From NCBI GenBank assembly GCA_024641445.1, contig JAHEDA010000011.1, positions 1-20,108 of the forward strand: DNA of 20,108 bases, read 5' to 3'. Positions 7,201 to 15,200 of the stretch are shown here, one piece after another. A program made the position numbers and the translations under genes. The notes below the pieces were generated by a model. That model saw only the letters and a list, made by a program, of their open reading frames with translations, made no database searches and had not been told where the DNA came from. This DNA is from Gammaproteobacteria bacterium. Lineage in GTDB: Bacteria > Pseudomonadota > Gammaproteobacteria > UBA6429 > Thiohalophilaceae. Every line of letters starts with the position of its first letter. Positions within the stretch are counted from its first letter, which is position 1.

Positions 7201-8094
7201 TTAGTCCTGGATATAGTCCTCGAACGGTGCCTTTTGCTTGGCCAGTTCCAGCTCGGCTTTCTGCCGAAGTTCAATAACCTCCTTGCGTTCCTCCATGCGT
7301 TTCTGCAGGGCATTATCTTTGAGTGGTACACCCGGCTCATTGAACAAGACCTGTTTTAACAGGCGATAACTAAACTTGAGGCGTTCAATATCGTCGTTGA
7401 GGATGGTGTTGTATTCCTCATCGGTAAGGTCATACACGCTACGGAAATTCTTGGAGGTGAGAAAATCCTTGAAACGGTCGATATCGTAGGCGGCCATAAA
7501 GAAGAATTCCTGACTCATCTTCGAGGGCTTGCCGATACCTGGGCCTGCGGACTTCTTCTTGATAATGATGCGATAAAAATCCCGGTTTAACTCATCATAG
7601 ATCTCGACATCCTGTTCCTTGCGGTATTCGCCCACGGTGAGCTCACGCTGTTCAAAGTGACCCTGGCAGTGTTTCTCTTTCACTATCGCAAAGTGTTGTT
7701 CATCGTGGTATTCATCCGAGCGCCGTGAGGTCAACAGGCCCATGGGATAGTAACGGCAGGCAGTGGGGCGATCTTCGTATACGCTGCAACCCGTCTCTTC
7801 GTCCAGAAATAGGCACACGGGATCGACGTCGGTGGTACGCATCTTAATGCCTGGGGTGCCGTCGGCATCAATGGTGAAGGGCACGGTGTGTTGCTGAAGG
7901 AAATCGCTTGAGCTAATCCCGAGACGCTGCTTCAGGCGGATGACATCGTAAGGGGCGAGTGTTATGTCTGCCTGTTTGCAGCAAGCATTGAAGCAGCTGA
8001 TGCCAGGATAGCAACTGAAGCAAAACTTGCTGTCTTCGGTGAGCTGCTGTGGCTGCACCGGGCTTTTATAGGGGCTGTCGAATTGATCGTTCAT
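7201..8094 (-). CDS. YkgJ-family cysteine-cluster protein
   Basis: A 297-residue cytoplasmic protein. The N-terminal half has the cysteine-cluster signature of the YkgJ (CxxxCxxCC) family: Cys25, Cys28, Cys34, Cys38-Cys39, then Cys94, Cys103 and Cys113 in the typical setting C-LFLDEETGC-SVYEDRPTACRYYP, plus Cys143. The family is predicted to bind Zn or an Fe-S cluster; its function is not established. The C-terminal 130 residues are charged and helical, ending in a Glu/Lys/Arg-rich probable coiled coil (about 263-290). The start lacks a clear Shine-Dalgarno, so it is less certain than the body. It is a single-gene unit: a terminator separates it from aprA upstream and another from the convergent PstS-like gene. 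Lying between qmo and apr, both rich in Fe-S clusters, it could serve cluster handling or act as an accessory factor; that is inference. Confidence 0.82.
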   Translation of the reverse strand: MNDQFDSPYKSPVQPQQLTEDSKFCFSCYPGISCFNACCKQADITLAPYDVIRLKQRLGISSSDFLQQHTVPFTIDADGTPGIKMRTTDVDPVCLFLDEETGCSVYEDRPTACRYYPMGLLTSRRSDEYHDEQHFAIVKEKHCQGHFEQRELTVGEYRKEQDVEIYDELNRDFYRIIIKKKSAGPGIGKPSKMSQEFFFMAAYDIDRFKDFLTSKNFRSVYDLTDEEYNTILNDDIERLKFSYRLLKQVLFNEPGVPLKDNALQKRMEERKEVIELRQKAELELAKQKAPFEDYIQD

Positions 8095-8129
8095 TGAGAT
8101 TTACCACTGTGAATTCGCTGATGTGGTCA

Positions 8130-8135
8130 ATTATA
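8130..8135 (-). promoter_or_regulatory. Candidate -10 element of the cysteine-cluster gene
   Basis: Minus-strand TATAAT (perfect) lies 35 nt upstream of the start; a -35-like TTACCC sits at a non-ideal 20 bp. Sequence match only. Confidence 0.3.
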
Positions 8136-8213
8136 ACCCACTCCGGCAGGGCATCGGGTAATTAGATCGGCCAGAAAATACTGTGAAAACCGGGGGTTAT
8201 ACTTATTTTGGGC

Positions 8214-8241
8214 AAAAAAACGGGGCCTTGCGGCCCCGTTT
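8214..8241 (-). terminator. Rho-independent terminator of aprBA
   Basis: AAACGGGGCC (8218-8227) pairs perfectly with GGCCCCGTTT (8232-8241); read on the minus strand the loop is a GCAA tetraloop and the 3' side continues into seven T residues (8214-8220). It lies 25 nt past the aprA stop. Confidence 0.93.
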
Positions 8242-8266
8242 ATTGTCTTGCGACGCGTACCACTAA

Positions 8267-10288
8267 TTAGTGGGCGGCTGCCTTGAAGAGCTTGCTCTTG
8301 TCGACGATATCGACATGGGCGCGCTTGAAGCAGTTCCACTTCTTGGTGGTCTTGTCATAGATCGAGTTAACGAAGCACTTCCAGTTCTCCTCGTCGACGA
8401 AGTTCTTGTCGGCGCGATAGTAGAAGCCAGGGTAACGTGACTCCTGACGGAACAGGATGTGCTGCAAATGAGCCTCTGCCGTCAGGATACGGTGGTAGTT
8501 TTCCCAGGCGCGGAGCAGTTCGTGCAGGTCTTTCGCACGCATCTTCTCGGCGTCTTCCTTCAGCATGTCCAGCTTGTCCTGCGCCAGTTTGAGCATGTGC
8601 TCATTGGTGGTGTAGTAAGTGGCAACGCCGGCTACATACTCATCCATGATCTTCTGCAGACGGAACTGCAGCATCTTGGGTGTGATGTAGTGGGGGTTAA
8701 CGTCGATCGCGGTGGAGTAGTTGCGGTGCTCCATGTAGTTCATAACTGGCTTATAGATCTCGGCAACCAGGGTAGCCACATCGGTGTCCAGCTCAGGCTT
8801 GTGGTCCTTGTTATCAACCACGAACTTGACCATGGACTTGGCACACATACGACCTTCAGCGTGTGAACCGGAGGAGAACTTGTGGCCAGAGGCGCCCACA
8901 CCGTCACCGGCGGTGAACAGACCAGCAACCGTGGTCATACCACGATAGCCCCAGCTCCAGCCCTTGGGCAGGTGAGACGGGATCTTGGCCTTGTCGGCAT
9001 GGCCTTCATCGGTTGGCGCACCAACGTCTTCTGGACCAGATGCCCAGATACCGCAGCAACCAGAGTGTGAACCAAGCAGGTAAGGTTCGGTCGGCATTAG
9101 CTCGGAGTTCTTCTTCTCGGGCTCGATGTTCTCACCGACCCAGATACCACACTGGCCAACACACATGTCGAGGAAGTCTTCCCACGCCTCGGCTTCAAGG
9201 TGCTTAACTTCGCGAGGAGACAGGGTTTCCTTCAGTTTGCCAAGGGCGGTAACGGTGTCCATCCAGATCGGACCGCGGCCTTCCTTCATTTCCTTCAGCA
9301 TCAGGTGGTTACGCAGACAAGATGCAGGAACAGCGGCCTGACCATAGGGAGGATAGTCGTTCAGCATTTCCTTGTTCTTCGTCATATAGGTTTCACCAAA
9401 GGCATTGGTGGCCTGGGCCTTGAAGAGCAGGAACCATGCGCCTACTGGACCGTAACCGTCTTTGAAACGGGCAGGTACGAAGCGGTTTTCCATCATGGTC
9501 AGCTCGGCGCCGGCCTCAGCAGCCATGGCGTAGGTAGAACCAGCGTTCCATACCGGGTACCAGGCGCGGCCAGTACCTTCACCGACTGAACGTGGGCGGA
9601 AGATGTTGACGCAACCGCCAGCAACCAGCAGACAGGCCTTGAACTTGTAGACCATCACCTTGTGATCACGTACAGAGAAACCGATGGCACCGGCGATGCG
9701 GTTCTTGTCGTTCTTGTCGTTGATCAGTTTGACGATGAAGATACGCTCTTCGATATTTTCCATACCGAGGGCCTTCTTCGCGGCCTCAGCGACGATCCAC
9801 TTGTAGGATTCGCCGTTGATCATGATCTGCCACTTACCGGAACGTACGGGCTTGCCGCCGTCCTTCAGTGCAGGCATACCCTTGGAACCGTCGTGACGCT
9901 CACCATTTGCATCGGTCTTCCAGATCGGTAGACCCCATTCCTCGAACAGGTGGACAGACTCGTCGACGTGACGGCCCAGGTCATAGGCCAGGTCGTCACG
10001 GGTGATGCCCATCAGGTCGTTGGAGACCATGCGTGCGTAGTCTGCAGGGTCCTGTTCAGAACCGATGTAGGTGTTGATAGCGGAAAGACCCTGTGCAACT
10101 GCACCGGAACGGTCCATCGCGGCCTTATCGACCAGCTTGACCTTGATGGGACGACCCATCGCCTTTTCTGCCTGTTTGGCCCATGGGCCGATTTCGTAAG
10201 CGGTGCCGCAAGCAGCCATACCGCCACCGATAATCAGGATGTCAACCTCTTCCTGGACGACTTCCGGTTTACCAAATTCTCCAGCCAT
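8267..10288 (-). CDS. aprA: AprA, dissimilatory APS reductase alpha subunit
   Basis: A 673-residue FAD subunit of adenylylsulfate reductase. In sulfur oxidisers it runs in reverse, joining sulfite and AMP to APS in the cytoplasm. The FAD fold begins with GGGMAACG at 21-28; the flavin loop contains SGAVAQGLSAIN at 61-72. Arg274 (in RFKDGYGPVGA) and His408 (in GSHSGCCGIW) correspond to the substrate-binding Arg and His of the Archaeoglobus enzyme (A265, A398 in that numbering), so the active site looks intact. The succinate-dehydrogenase-like C-terminal helical region is complete and the length is usual. AGAGG at 10297-10301 lies 8 nt before the ATG. aprB is 37 nt upstream on the same strand, and no aprM membrane gene follows, which fits the lineage that uses Qmo instead. 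Confidence 0.97.
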   Translation of the reverse strand: MAGEFGKPEVVQEEVDILIIGGGMAACGTAYEIGPWAKQAEKAMGRPIKVKLVDKAAMDRSGAVAQGLSAINTYIGSEQDPADYARMVSNDLMGITRDDLAYDLGRHVDESVHLFEEWGLPIWKTDANGERHDGSKGMPALKDGGKPVRSGKWQIMINGESYKWIVAEAAKKALGMENIEERIFIVKLINDKNDKNRIAGAIGFSVRDHKVMVYKFKACLLVAGGCVNIFRPRSVGEGTGRAWYPVWNAGSTYAMAAEAGAELTMMENRFVPARFKDGYGPVGAWFLLFKAQATNAFGETYMTKNKEMLNDYPPYGQAAVPASCLRNHLMLKEMKEGRGPIWMDTVTALGKLKETLSPREVKHLEAEAWEDFLDMCVGQCGIWVGENIEPEKKNSELMPTEPYLLGSHSGCCGIWASGPEDVGAPTDEGHADKAKIPSHLPKGWSWGYRGMTTVAGLFTAGDGVGASGHKFSSGSHAEGRMCAKSMVKFVVDNKDHKPELDTDVATLVAEIYKPVMNYMEHRNYSTAIDVNPHYITPKMLQFRLQKIMDEYVAGVATYYTTNEHMLKLAQDKLDMLKEDAEKMRAKDLHELLRAWENYHRILTAEAHLQHILFRQESRYPGFYYRADKNFVDEENWKCFVNSIYDKTTKKWNCFKRAHVDIVDKSKLFKAAAH

Positions 10289-10325
10289 TGTAAGTACCTC
10301 TATTCTTTAAGTTTTGTAATCAGGT

Positions 10326-10796
10326 TTACTTCTTGCGGATCAGTTCAGCAGGGTTACCGACGCGGTAACCATTGTGCTGTACGAAGAAACCAGACGCGCT
10401 GATCTTTGCGTAGTCTGCCGCGGGCTTGCCACCGTAAGGATCGATAGACCCTTCTGGAGTCGTACGGATAGGGAACTTGAAGCGCTTCAGCGTACCGTTA
10501 CGGAACTTGATGGTCCACATGATGGAGTCAGAACCGCGCAGTGGCTGTACTGAACCGCCGAGGGGAACGATGTCCGCATAGTGACGGGCCTCGATTGCCT
10601 GCTGTGGGCAGATCTTGACGCAGGAATAGCATTCCCAGCACTGTTCGGGTTCCTGATTCCAGGCCTTCATTGCATGGCCGGTCTCGGAACCATCTTTGTC
10701 CAGTTTCATCAGGTCATGCGGGCAGATGTACATGCACGCCGTCTTGTCCTGGCCCTTACAACCATCGCACTTGTCGGTACGAACGAATGTAGGCAT
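10326..10796 (-). CDS. aprB: AprB, dissimilatory APS reductase beta subunit
   Basis: A 156-residue ferredoxin-like subunit that carries electrons to or from the AprA flavin. The two [4Fe-4S] motifs are intact: Cys10, 13, 21, 25 (with the AprB-typical long second spacing) and Cys53, 56, 59, 63 followed by Pro. The remaining half forms the beta-sheet and tail that wrap AprA, including the PLGGSVQPLRG segment at 78-88. TAAAGGAG ends 8 nt before the ATG (AAGGAG at plus 10805-10810), a strong ribosome site. It is first in the aprBA transcript, with a leader of more than 100 nt that can fold (10854-10915). Confidence 0.97.
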   Translation of the reverse strand: MPTFVRTDKCDGCKGQDKTACMYICPHDLMKLDKDGSETGHAMKAWNQEPEQCWECYSCVKICPQQAIEARHYADIVPLGGSVQPLRGSDSIMWTIKFRNGTLKRFKFPIRTTPEGSIDPYGGKPAADYAKISASGFFVQHNGYRVGNPAELIRKK

Positions 10797-10853
10797 CGTG
10801 GTGACTCCTTTAGTTGGTTTTTGAAGTTATGAAAGTAAAAGTGATTCGTGTGC

Positions 10854-10915
10854 CCAGTTACCCTGGCTGGTCCAAACACCCAGTCTGCGAATCCAGTCAG
10901 GCTTGCCGTAACTGG
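10854..10915 (-). promoter_or_regulatory. Potential structured leader of aprB
   Basis: A perfect 8-bp inverted repeat (CCAGTTAC at 10854-10861, GTAACTGG at 10908-10915) encloses 46 nt that contain further complementary arms such as CTGG/CCAG. As RNA on the minus strand it would make a closed multi-branch or long hairpin ending about 58 nt before the aprB ATG. Pairing is visible; function is inference. Confidence 0.35.
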
Positions 10916-10933
10916 TTTTGCTAGTTCTGTGAA

Positions 10934-10970
10934 TACCCAAGTAATTCTTTAAGTTTCTGTACGTTGGGTA
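10934..10970. repeat. Inverted repeat upstream of aprB (TACCCAA-N23-TTGGGTA)
   Basis: Two perfect 7-bp arms at 10934-10940 and 10964-10970, centres 30 bp apart or close to three helical turns. It lies upstream of the potential leader structure, about where the aprBA promoter should be, so it may be a regulator site. Confidence 0.35.
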
Positions 10971-11130
10971 AGATTACAGGTCTATTCAGGGGTGACTAAG
11001 GTATCCATTTTCAGGCGGAAAATAAAGAAATCTTCGCGCTTTGACGCCCTAGTAATACCTTTCGCCATATAAGTTGGTTTTATTTGCTGGAAGAGGCATT
11101 TAGTGGGGAATTGGAGGTCACGGAAGTGGC

Positions 11131-11158
11131 AAAAAAAACGCGCCCGAGGGCGCGTTTT
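11131..11158 (-). terminator. Rho-independent terminator of the monooxygenase-fold gene
   Basis: AAAACGCGCC (11135-11144) pairs with GGCGCGTTTT (11149-11158) around a four-base loop; on the minus strand the 3' arm runs into eight T residues (11131-11138). It isolates the gene at 11182 from aprBA downstream on the same strand. Confidence 0.92.
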
Positions 11159-11181
11159 GACTTACTTCCAGTAGGTTTGAT

Positions 11182-11631
11182 TTAGGCCGCGTGGAGGGCC
11201 TTGGCCTCACGGGCCTTTTCGGCGTCGGCACCCGAATAGGCCTGGCCGGACCAGAGCATCTCATAGGCGATTTCCTCGTTGCCATTCTCACACAGCTCCA
11301 GTACCTGCTTGAACAGGGGCTGGAAGGTGTCACTCTTGTGAGACTCTTCGTGCTCGTCGAAGCTCTTCCAGAAGGTAATGATCAAGGCCTCTTTGCCCTT
11401 CATGGGACTCTCCACGGCCTGGCCCACGGTGGAGCCCTCGTTGGAGACGGCGCCACTATTGAGGGCAACAAAGCCACCGATAAAACCGGTATCAGAGTGG
11501 TAGGTCTTGACGTTCTCACACAGGAAGGCCACGCGTTCCTGAAGGTCGTCGAGAGAGTACTCGGGGCGCAGGATCACACGGTTGATCGTGACCACACCGT
11601 CAGCAGGGAAATTGGCAATTAATCCAGACAT
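11182..11631 (-). CDS. Small protein with probable ABM-like dimeric alpha/beta-barrel fold
   Basis: A 149-residue soluble protein without signal peptide or membrane segment. The stretch EALIITFWKSFDEHEESH (about 85-102) followed by a short helix resembles the strand plus W-x-S-x-(E/D)-x3-H pattern of antibiotic-biosynthesis-monooxygenase-type (dimeric alpha/beta-barrel) proteins, and an N-terminal strand (VVTINRVILRP) suits the same fold. I cannot assign a substrate. The C-terminal 20 residues are Ala/Lys/Glu-rich. The start is firm: AGGAGG at plus 11638-11643 lies 6 nt upstream. It is a single-gene unit with its own promoter, an operator-like dyad and a strong terminator, so it is probably well expressed and regulated. 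An unknown family remains possible. Confidence 0.6.
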   Translation of the reverse strand: MSGLIANFPADGVVTINRVILRPEYSLDDLQERVAFLCENVKTYHSDTGFIGGFVALNSGAVSNEGSTVGQAVESPMKGKEALIITFWKSFDEHEESHKSDTFQPLFKQVLELCENGNEEIAYEMLWSGQAYSGADAEKAREAKALHAA

Positions 11632-11645
11632 GATAAGCCTCCTAT

Positions 11646-11667
11646 TTAGTAATTAACTGTTTACTAA
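11646..11667. promoter_or_regulatory. Operator-like dyad TTAGTAA-N8-TTACTAA
   Basis: Two perfect 7-bp inverted arms (11646-11652, 11661-11667) overlap the end of the -10 element and the predicted transcript start, the usual place for a repressor. No known regulator consensus was recognised. Confidence 0.45.
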
Positions 11668-11694
11668 TATAGAGGGTGGATAAGTAAAAAACAA
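11666..11694 (-). promoter_or_regulatory. Sigma-70 type promoter of the ABM-like gene
   Basis: Minus-strand TTGTTT (plus 11689-11694) and TATATT (plus 11666-11671) are 17 bp apart; -35 matches 3-4 and -10 matches 5 of 6 consensus bases. The predicted start is about 11659, inside the dyad at 11646-11667. Confidence 0.5.
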
Positions 11695-11735
11695 GTATAT
11701 TATAATTATTTTTATAACCCTAGGTTTTCGCTAGG

Positions 11736-12122
11736 TTATTGCTGGGCCGTGTTCCAGACCTTGCGAACCGTGTCAGACAAGGTCATGGGGTCAAAAGGTT
11801 TGGGGATCACGTCGAGGGCACCCAGACTCTTGAAGTGTTCAATTTCGTGGGGCTGTACCTTGGCGGTCATGAACATCACCGGAGTCTTGGCCAGGGCGGG
11901 TATGCCGCGCAGGGCCTTAAGGGTCGAGGGGCCATCCATGCCAGGCATCATGACATCCAACAGGATCAGGTCCGGGGCAAAACTTTCAGCCCTGTTGAGG
12001 GCGTCTTGACCGGAGCTACAGATATCAAGGGTGAAGCCGCCAACATTCTCAAGTGCGATGCGGGCAACGGCCTGGATATCGGGTTCGTCTTCTACATAAA
12101 GTATCTTTTCAAGTTTGCTCAT
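11736..12122 (-). CDS. Single-domain CheY-like response regulator
   Basis: A 128-residue receiver domain with nothing attached. The acidic pocket Glu11-Asp12, phospho-acceptor Asp56 (LILLDVMMPGMDG), Thr86 and Lys108 (KPF) are all present, so it should be phosphorylated. With no DNA-binding or enzymatic output it must act by protein contact, as a phosphate sink, or as an intermediate in a relay. It lies 164 nt downstream of the hybrid kinase gene on the same strand, a likely partner. The start at 12122 has no strong ribosome site. The stop codon lies in a weak bulged hairpin (CTAGGTT at 11731-11737 with AACCCTAG at 11716-11723) that has only A/T-rich sequence after it, at best a poor terminator. 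Confidence 0.88.
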   Translation of the reverse strand: MSKLEKILYVEDEPDIQAVARIALENVGGFTLDICSSGQDALNRAESFAPDLILLDVMMPGMDGPSTLKALRGIPALAKTPVMFMTAKVQPHEIEHFKSLGALDVIPKPFDPMTLSDTVRKVWNTAQQ

Positions 12123-12286
12123 GCGTTGGGCCTGATGGAATCTGTTGTTGATTTGCCTACTAGCTTAGCCTATGCCAATAGCAGGGTCGAGGCTCGGGCG
12201 TGAACGGCACAGTATCACTGTGAAGATAATGGTTATTAATTTTGGACGAGTCCGGTGCATTTGGACCTAACGATGAGTGGGATATG
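12123..12286. other. Spacer between kinase and response-regulator genes
   Basis: Holds a perfect 6-bp hairpin or dyad, CACAGT-ATC-ACTGTG (12208-12222), without a T run. No clear promoter was found; the regulator gene may be read through from the kinase. Confidence 0.35.
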
Positions 12287-15200
12287 TTATGAACTCGCCA
12301 ATATCCGTCGAATGGTTTTAAGCAGGGTCTCATTGCTTGTCTGTGACTTTAACAAAACGCTATTTACCGCTTTAGCCACATCAGTGCTGACCTCGTGCGC
12401 GGAAAAGATCACAATCTGTGGTGGTGGTGACAGGGCATGCAGGTGTTTGATCAATTGCAGTCCCGAGCCATCTGGCAGTTGCAGGTCGAGCAAGACGAGA
12501 TCATAGGTATTCTGTTGCAGGAGTGTGTGCGCGGTAGCAAGGTCTTTTGCCAGCTCCAGAGAGGCCAGCCCTGACAGAATCTTGCCGACAACAATATGTG
12601 CATCGGTCTCATCTTCGACGTGAAGGATGCGAGGTAGATGTTGTTTTTTAGGAAGGGCCTCAATGATGCCTAGCAGATGGGCCTTATCGATGGGTTTGTT
12701 GAGCCATTCAAGGACCTCAATCGCACCGCCGTTGATCTTTTGTTTGGTCGCATCGGCCACTGCGGAGATAACAATGATGGGCAGGGAGCCAAGTCCCGGC
12801 AATTTTCGGATGGCGCGCAGTAATTTGAAGCCATCCATGTCCGGTAGCATGAGATCGAGGGTGATTGCATCGAACCGTAGCGGTTGTTGCTGCACCAGCT
12901 CCAGTGCCTGTTTGGCCGTGTAGGCCGTTTCGGCGTGCTGGCCGGCATCCTCAAGCAAGAGCACTAGCAGGGCTGCGACATCCGGATCGTCCTCAATAAT
13001 CAGGATGTGATGAGAATCGTCTGCTTTGTTTACAGTCTTGCCCGCACCACTGGGGCGTGCCATTGTTTTCTCGGGCAGCTCTACAAAGAAGGTTGAGCCC
13101 TGTCCGACGGTGCTGGTGAAGTCGATACGGCCACCCAGACGCTCCGTGATGGTCTTGCTGATATTGAGACCAAGTCCGGTGCCTCCCGCGCGGCGAGTGT
13201 CGGTAGCATCCGACTGACTGAAACGCTTAAAGATTTGGTCACGAAAATCATCGGGTACACCCGGACCGCTGTCGATGACACTGATACGGACGACACCAGA
13301 TTGCTTGGTCGCCGTAAGGGTTACCACGCTGTGTTCAGGAGAAAACTTTGCCGCGTTGGATAACAGATTACTCAGGACCTGATGCAGTCGATCAGGGTCG
13401 GTCTCAAGCCATGTGTCAGGACAGAGTTCGCCCAACTGGAAGTTCACATGGAAATGTCTTGCATAGGTCTGGGAGTCGCGCAGTGTACGCTCCAGAAAAG
13501 GTGAAAGCTCAAGCGGTTGTAAATGAAATCTCATTTGACCCGATTCGATCTTCTGAATGTCGAGGATATCGTTAATCAATAACAGCAGGCGCTCGGTATT
13601 GTTGTGCGCAATCGTGAAAAGGGGCGCCATTTTTTCGGGTACGTTTCCGACGGCACCACCATCGATAAGACCCAGGGCCCCGCGAATCGAAGTGAGCGGG
13701 GTGCGTAATTCATGACTCACGGTTGAAATGAACTCATTTTTCATCCGCTCAATTTTCTTACGCTCCGAAATGTCCTGATAGGTACCAAGTATTCCAATGA
13801 CCTTATTGTTGTGATCCCGTAGCGGAACTCTGCTCGTTTCCAACCATATTACCTGACCGTCGGACCTGGTTTGAGGGACCTCAACATTGAGTCTGGCATT
13901 GCCGCTCTCCATAACACTGCGATCATCAGCTATATACTGATCTGCAATTTCATGCCAGACCATGTCGTGATCGGTCTTGCCAATAATTTGAGTTTGGTGT
14001 TCGAGATGTGCATCCTGCAAAAAGAGATTATTACAACCGAGATAGCGACCCTGGCGGTCTTTCCAAAATAATCGGACAGGTATGGTGTCCAGCACCGCGC
14101 CAAGCATCTGTTGCGAATCCTGCAAGCGCAGTTCCGTCTCGCGATGTTGGTTGAGCTCATGCTCAAGTTCGCGAGTGCGCTCGATAATTCTTTGTTCAAG
14201 ATTCAGATTGAGATTACGGAGTGAAGATTCACTATCTTCCACTGCTTGCGCGAGTTCTGCAAAAGCGCGTGCCAGGATTCCGATCTCATCGCGTCGGTTC
14301 AAAGGTAGATGCTTATGTTCACGGTTATGGCTGAAGTTCCGGATATTGTGAATGACCTGAGTAAGCTGCGTTAGCAGGATTCGGGCAAAGAGATAGGCAA
14401 AGAGTGTCCCCAGTGCAATCAGTACCAAGGCCCAGATAACAGCGGGCTCAAGCACGACCCGTTCGGAGTCAATGATCTCCTGGTAGGGGCGATTGAGGCC
14501 AATAGCAATGAAACGGCTTGGGTCGTGTTGATCGATCTGTACCTTGGTGTAGACCACTGCGATGTGGTTGTCGGTCTGTGAGGGCAGTAGTTTGAGTGAG
14601 TGTAAGGTGTTACCGGGTACGAAGAATTTCGAGAGGAGTGGAAAGTCCTCCTGTGCGCGATATTGTCGTGCGTACTCAAAGGCAAAGGTTTTATTGGGAT
14701 CGGGGTGTTGCAGATAGTAGCCAGACTCATTTGTGATATAGAGCTTGTAGTCTTGCTCGATATAGAGCTGGTTGAGTTGTGCAAAAAACTGACCGATGTC
14801 CATGTTCACCACGACCAGTCCGACTACCTCCCCGGTTTTTGGATTGCGCAATTTTGCAAGGGCGCGAATGACGGGTTGGTGGGGGATGGAAATCTCGTTA
14901 TGTTCGCGATTGAGTTCAATCTGCGATAAATAGACATCGTTTGCAGAGTGCATCGCTGCAATAAAATATCCCGAGTGAGATTTATCCTGTAGGTCTGCCT
15001 CCGTGGCACTCCTGATGACATTACCATCACGGTTAACGCGCACCAACTCGCGTCCATTGCTCAGTATCAGGCGTGCCTGTAGGTAGGCCGGTTTGTACTT
15101 CAGTAATAATTGGAATTGCTCAGCCAGGTGTGTTCGCGCTGCACTGTTAGTGCGGTTGTGGTTGATGGTTTCACTGATTTCACTAGCGACCCGCATGGTC

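Larger units (their letters stand above)
10797..11130. other. aprBA upstream region
   Basis: About 330 bp without a gene. On the minus strand it must hold the aprBA promoter, but no pair of good -35/-10 hexamers at 16-18 bp was found, so I name none. It contains two inverted repeats: CCAGTTAC/GTAACTGG (10854-10861 with 10908-10915) and TACCCAA/TTGGGTA (10934-10940 with 10964-10970). The right end borders the terminator of the next gene. Confidence 0.5.
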
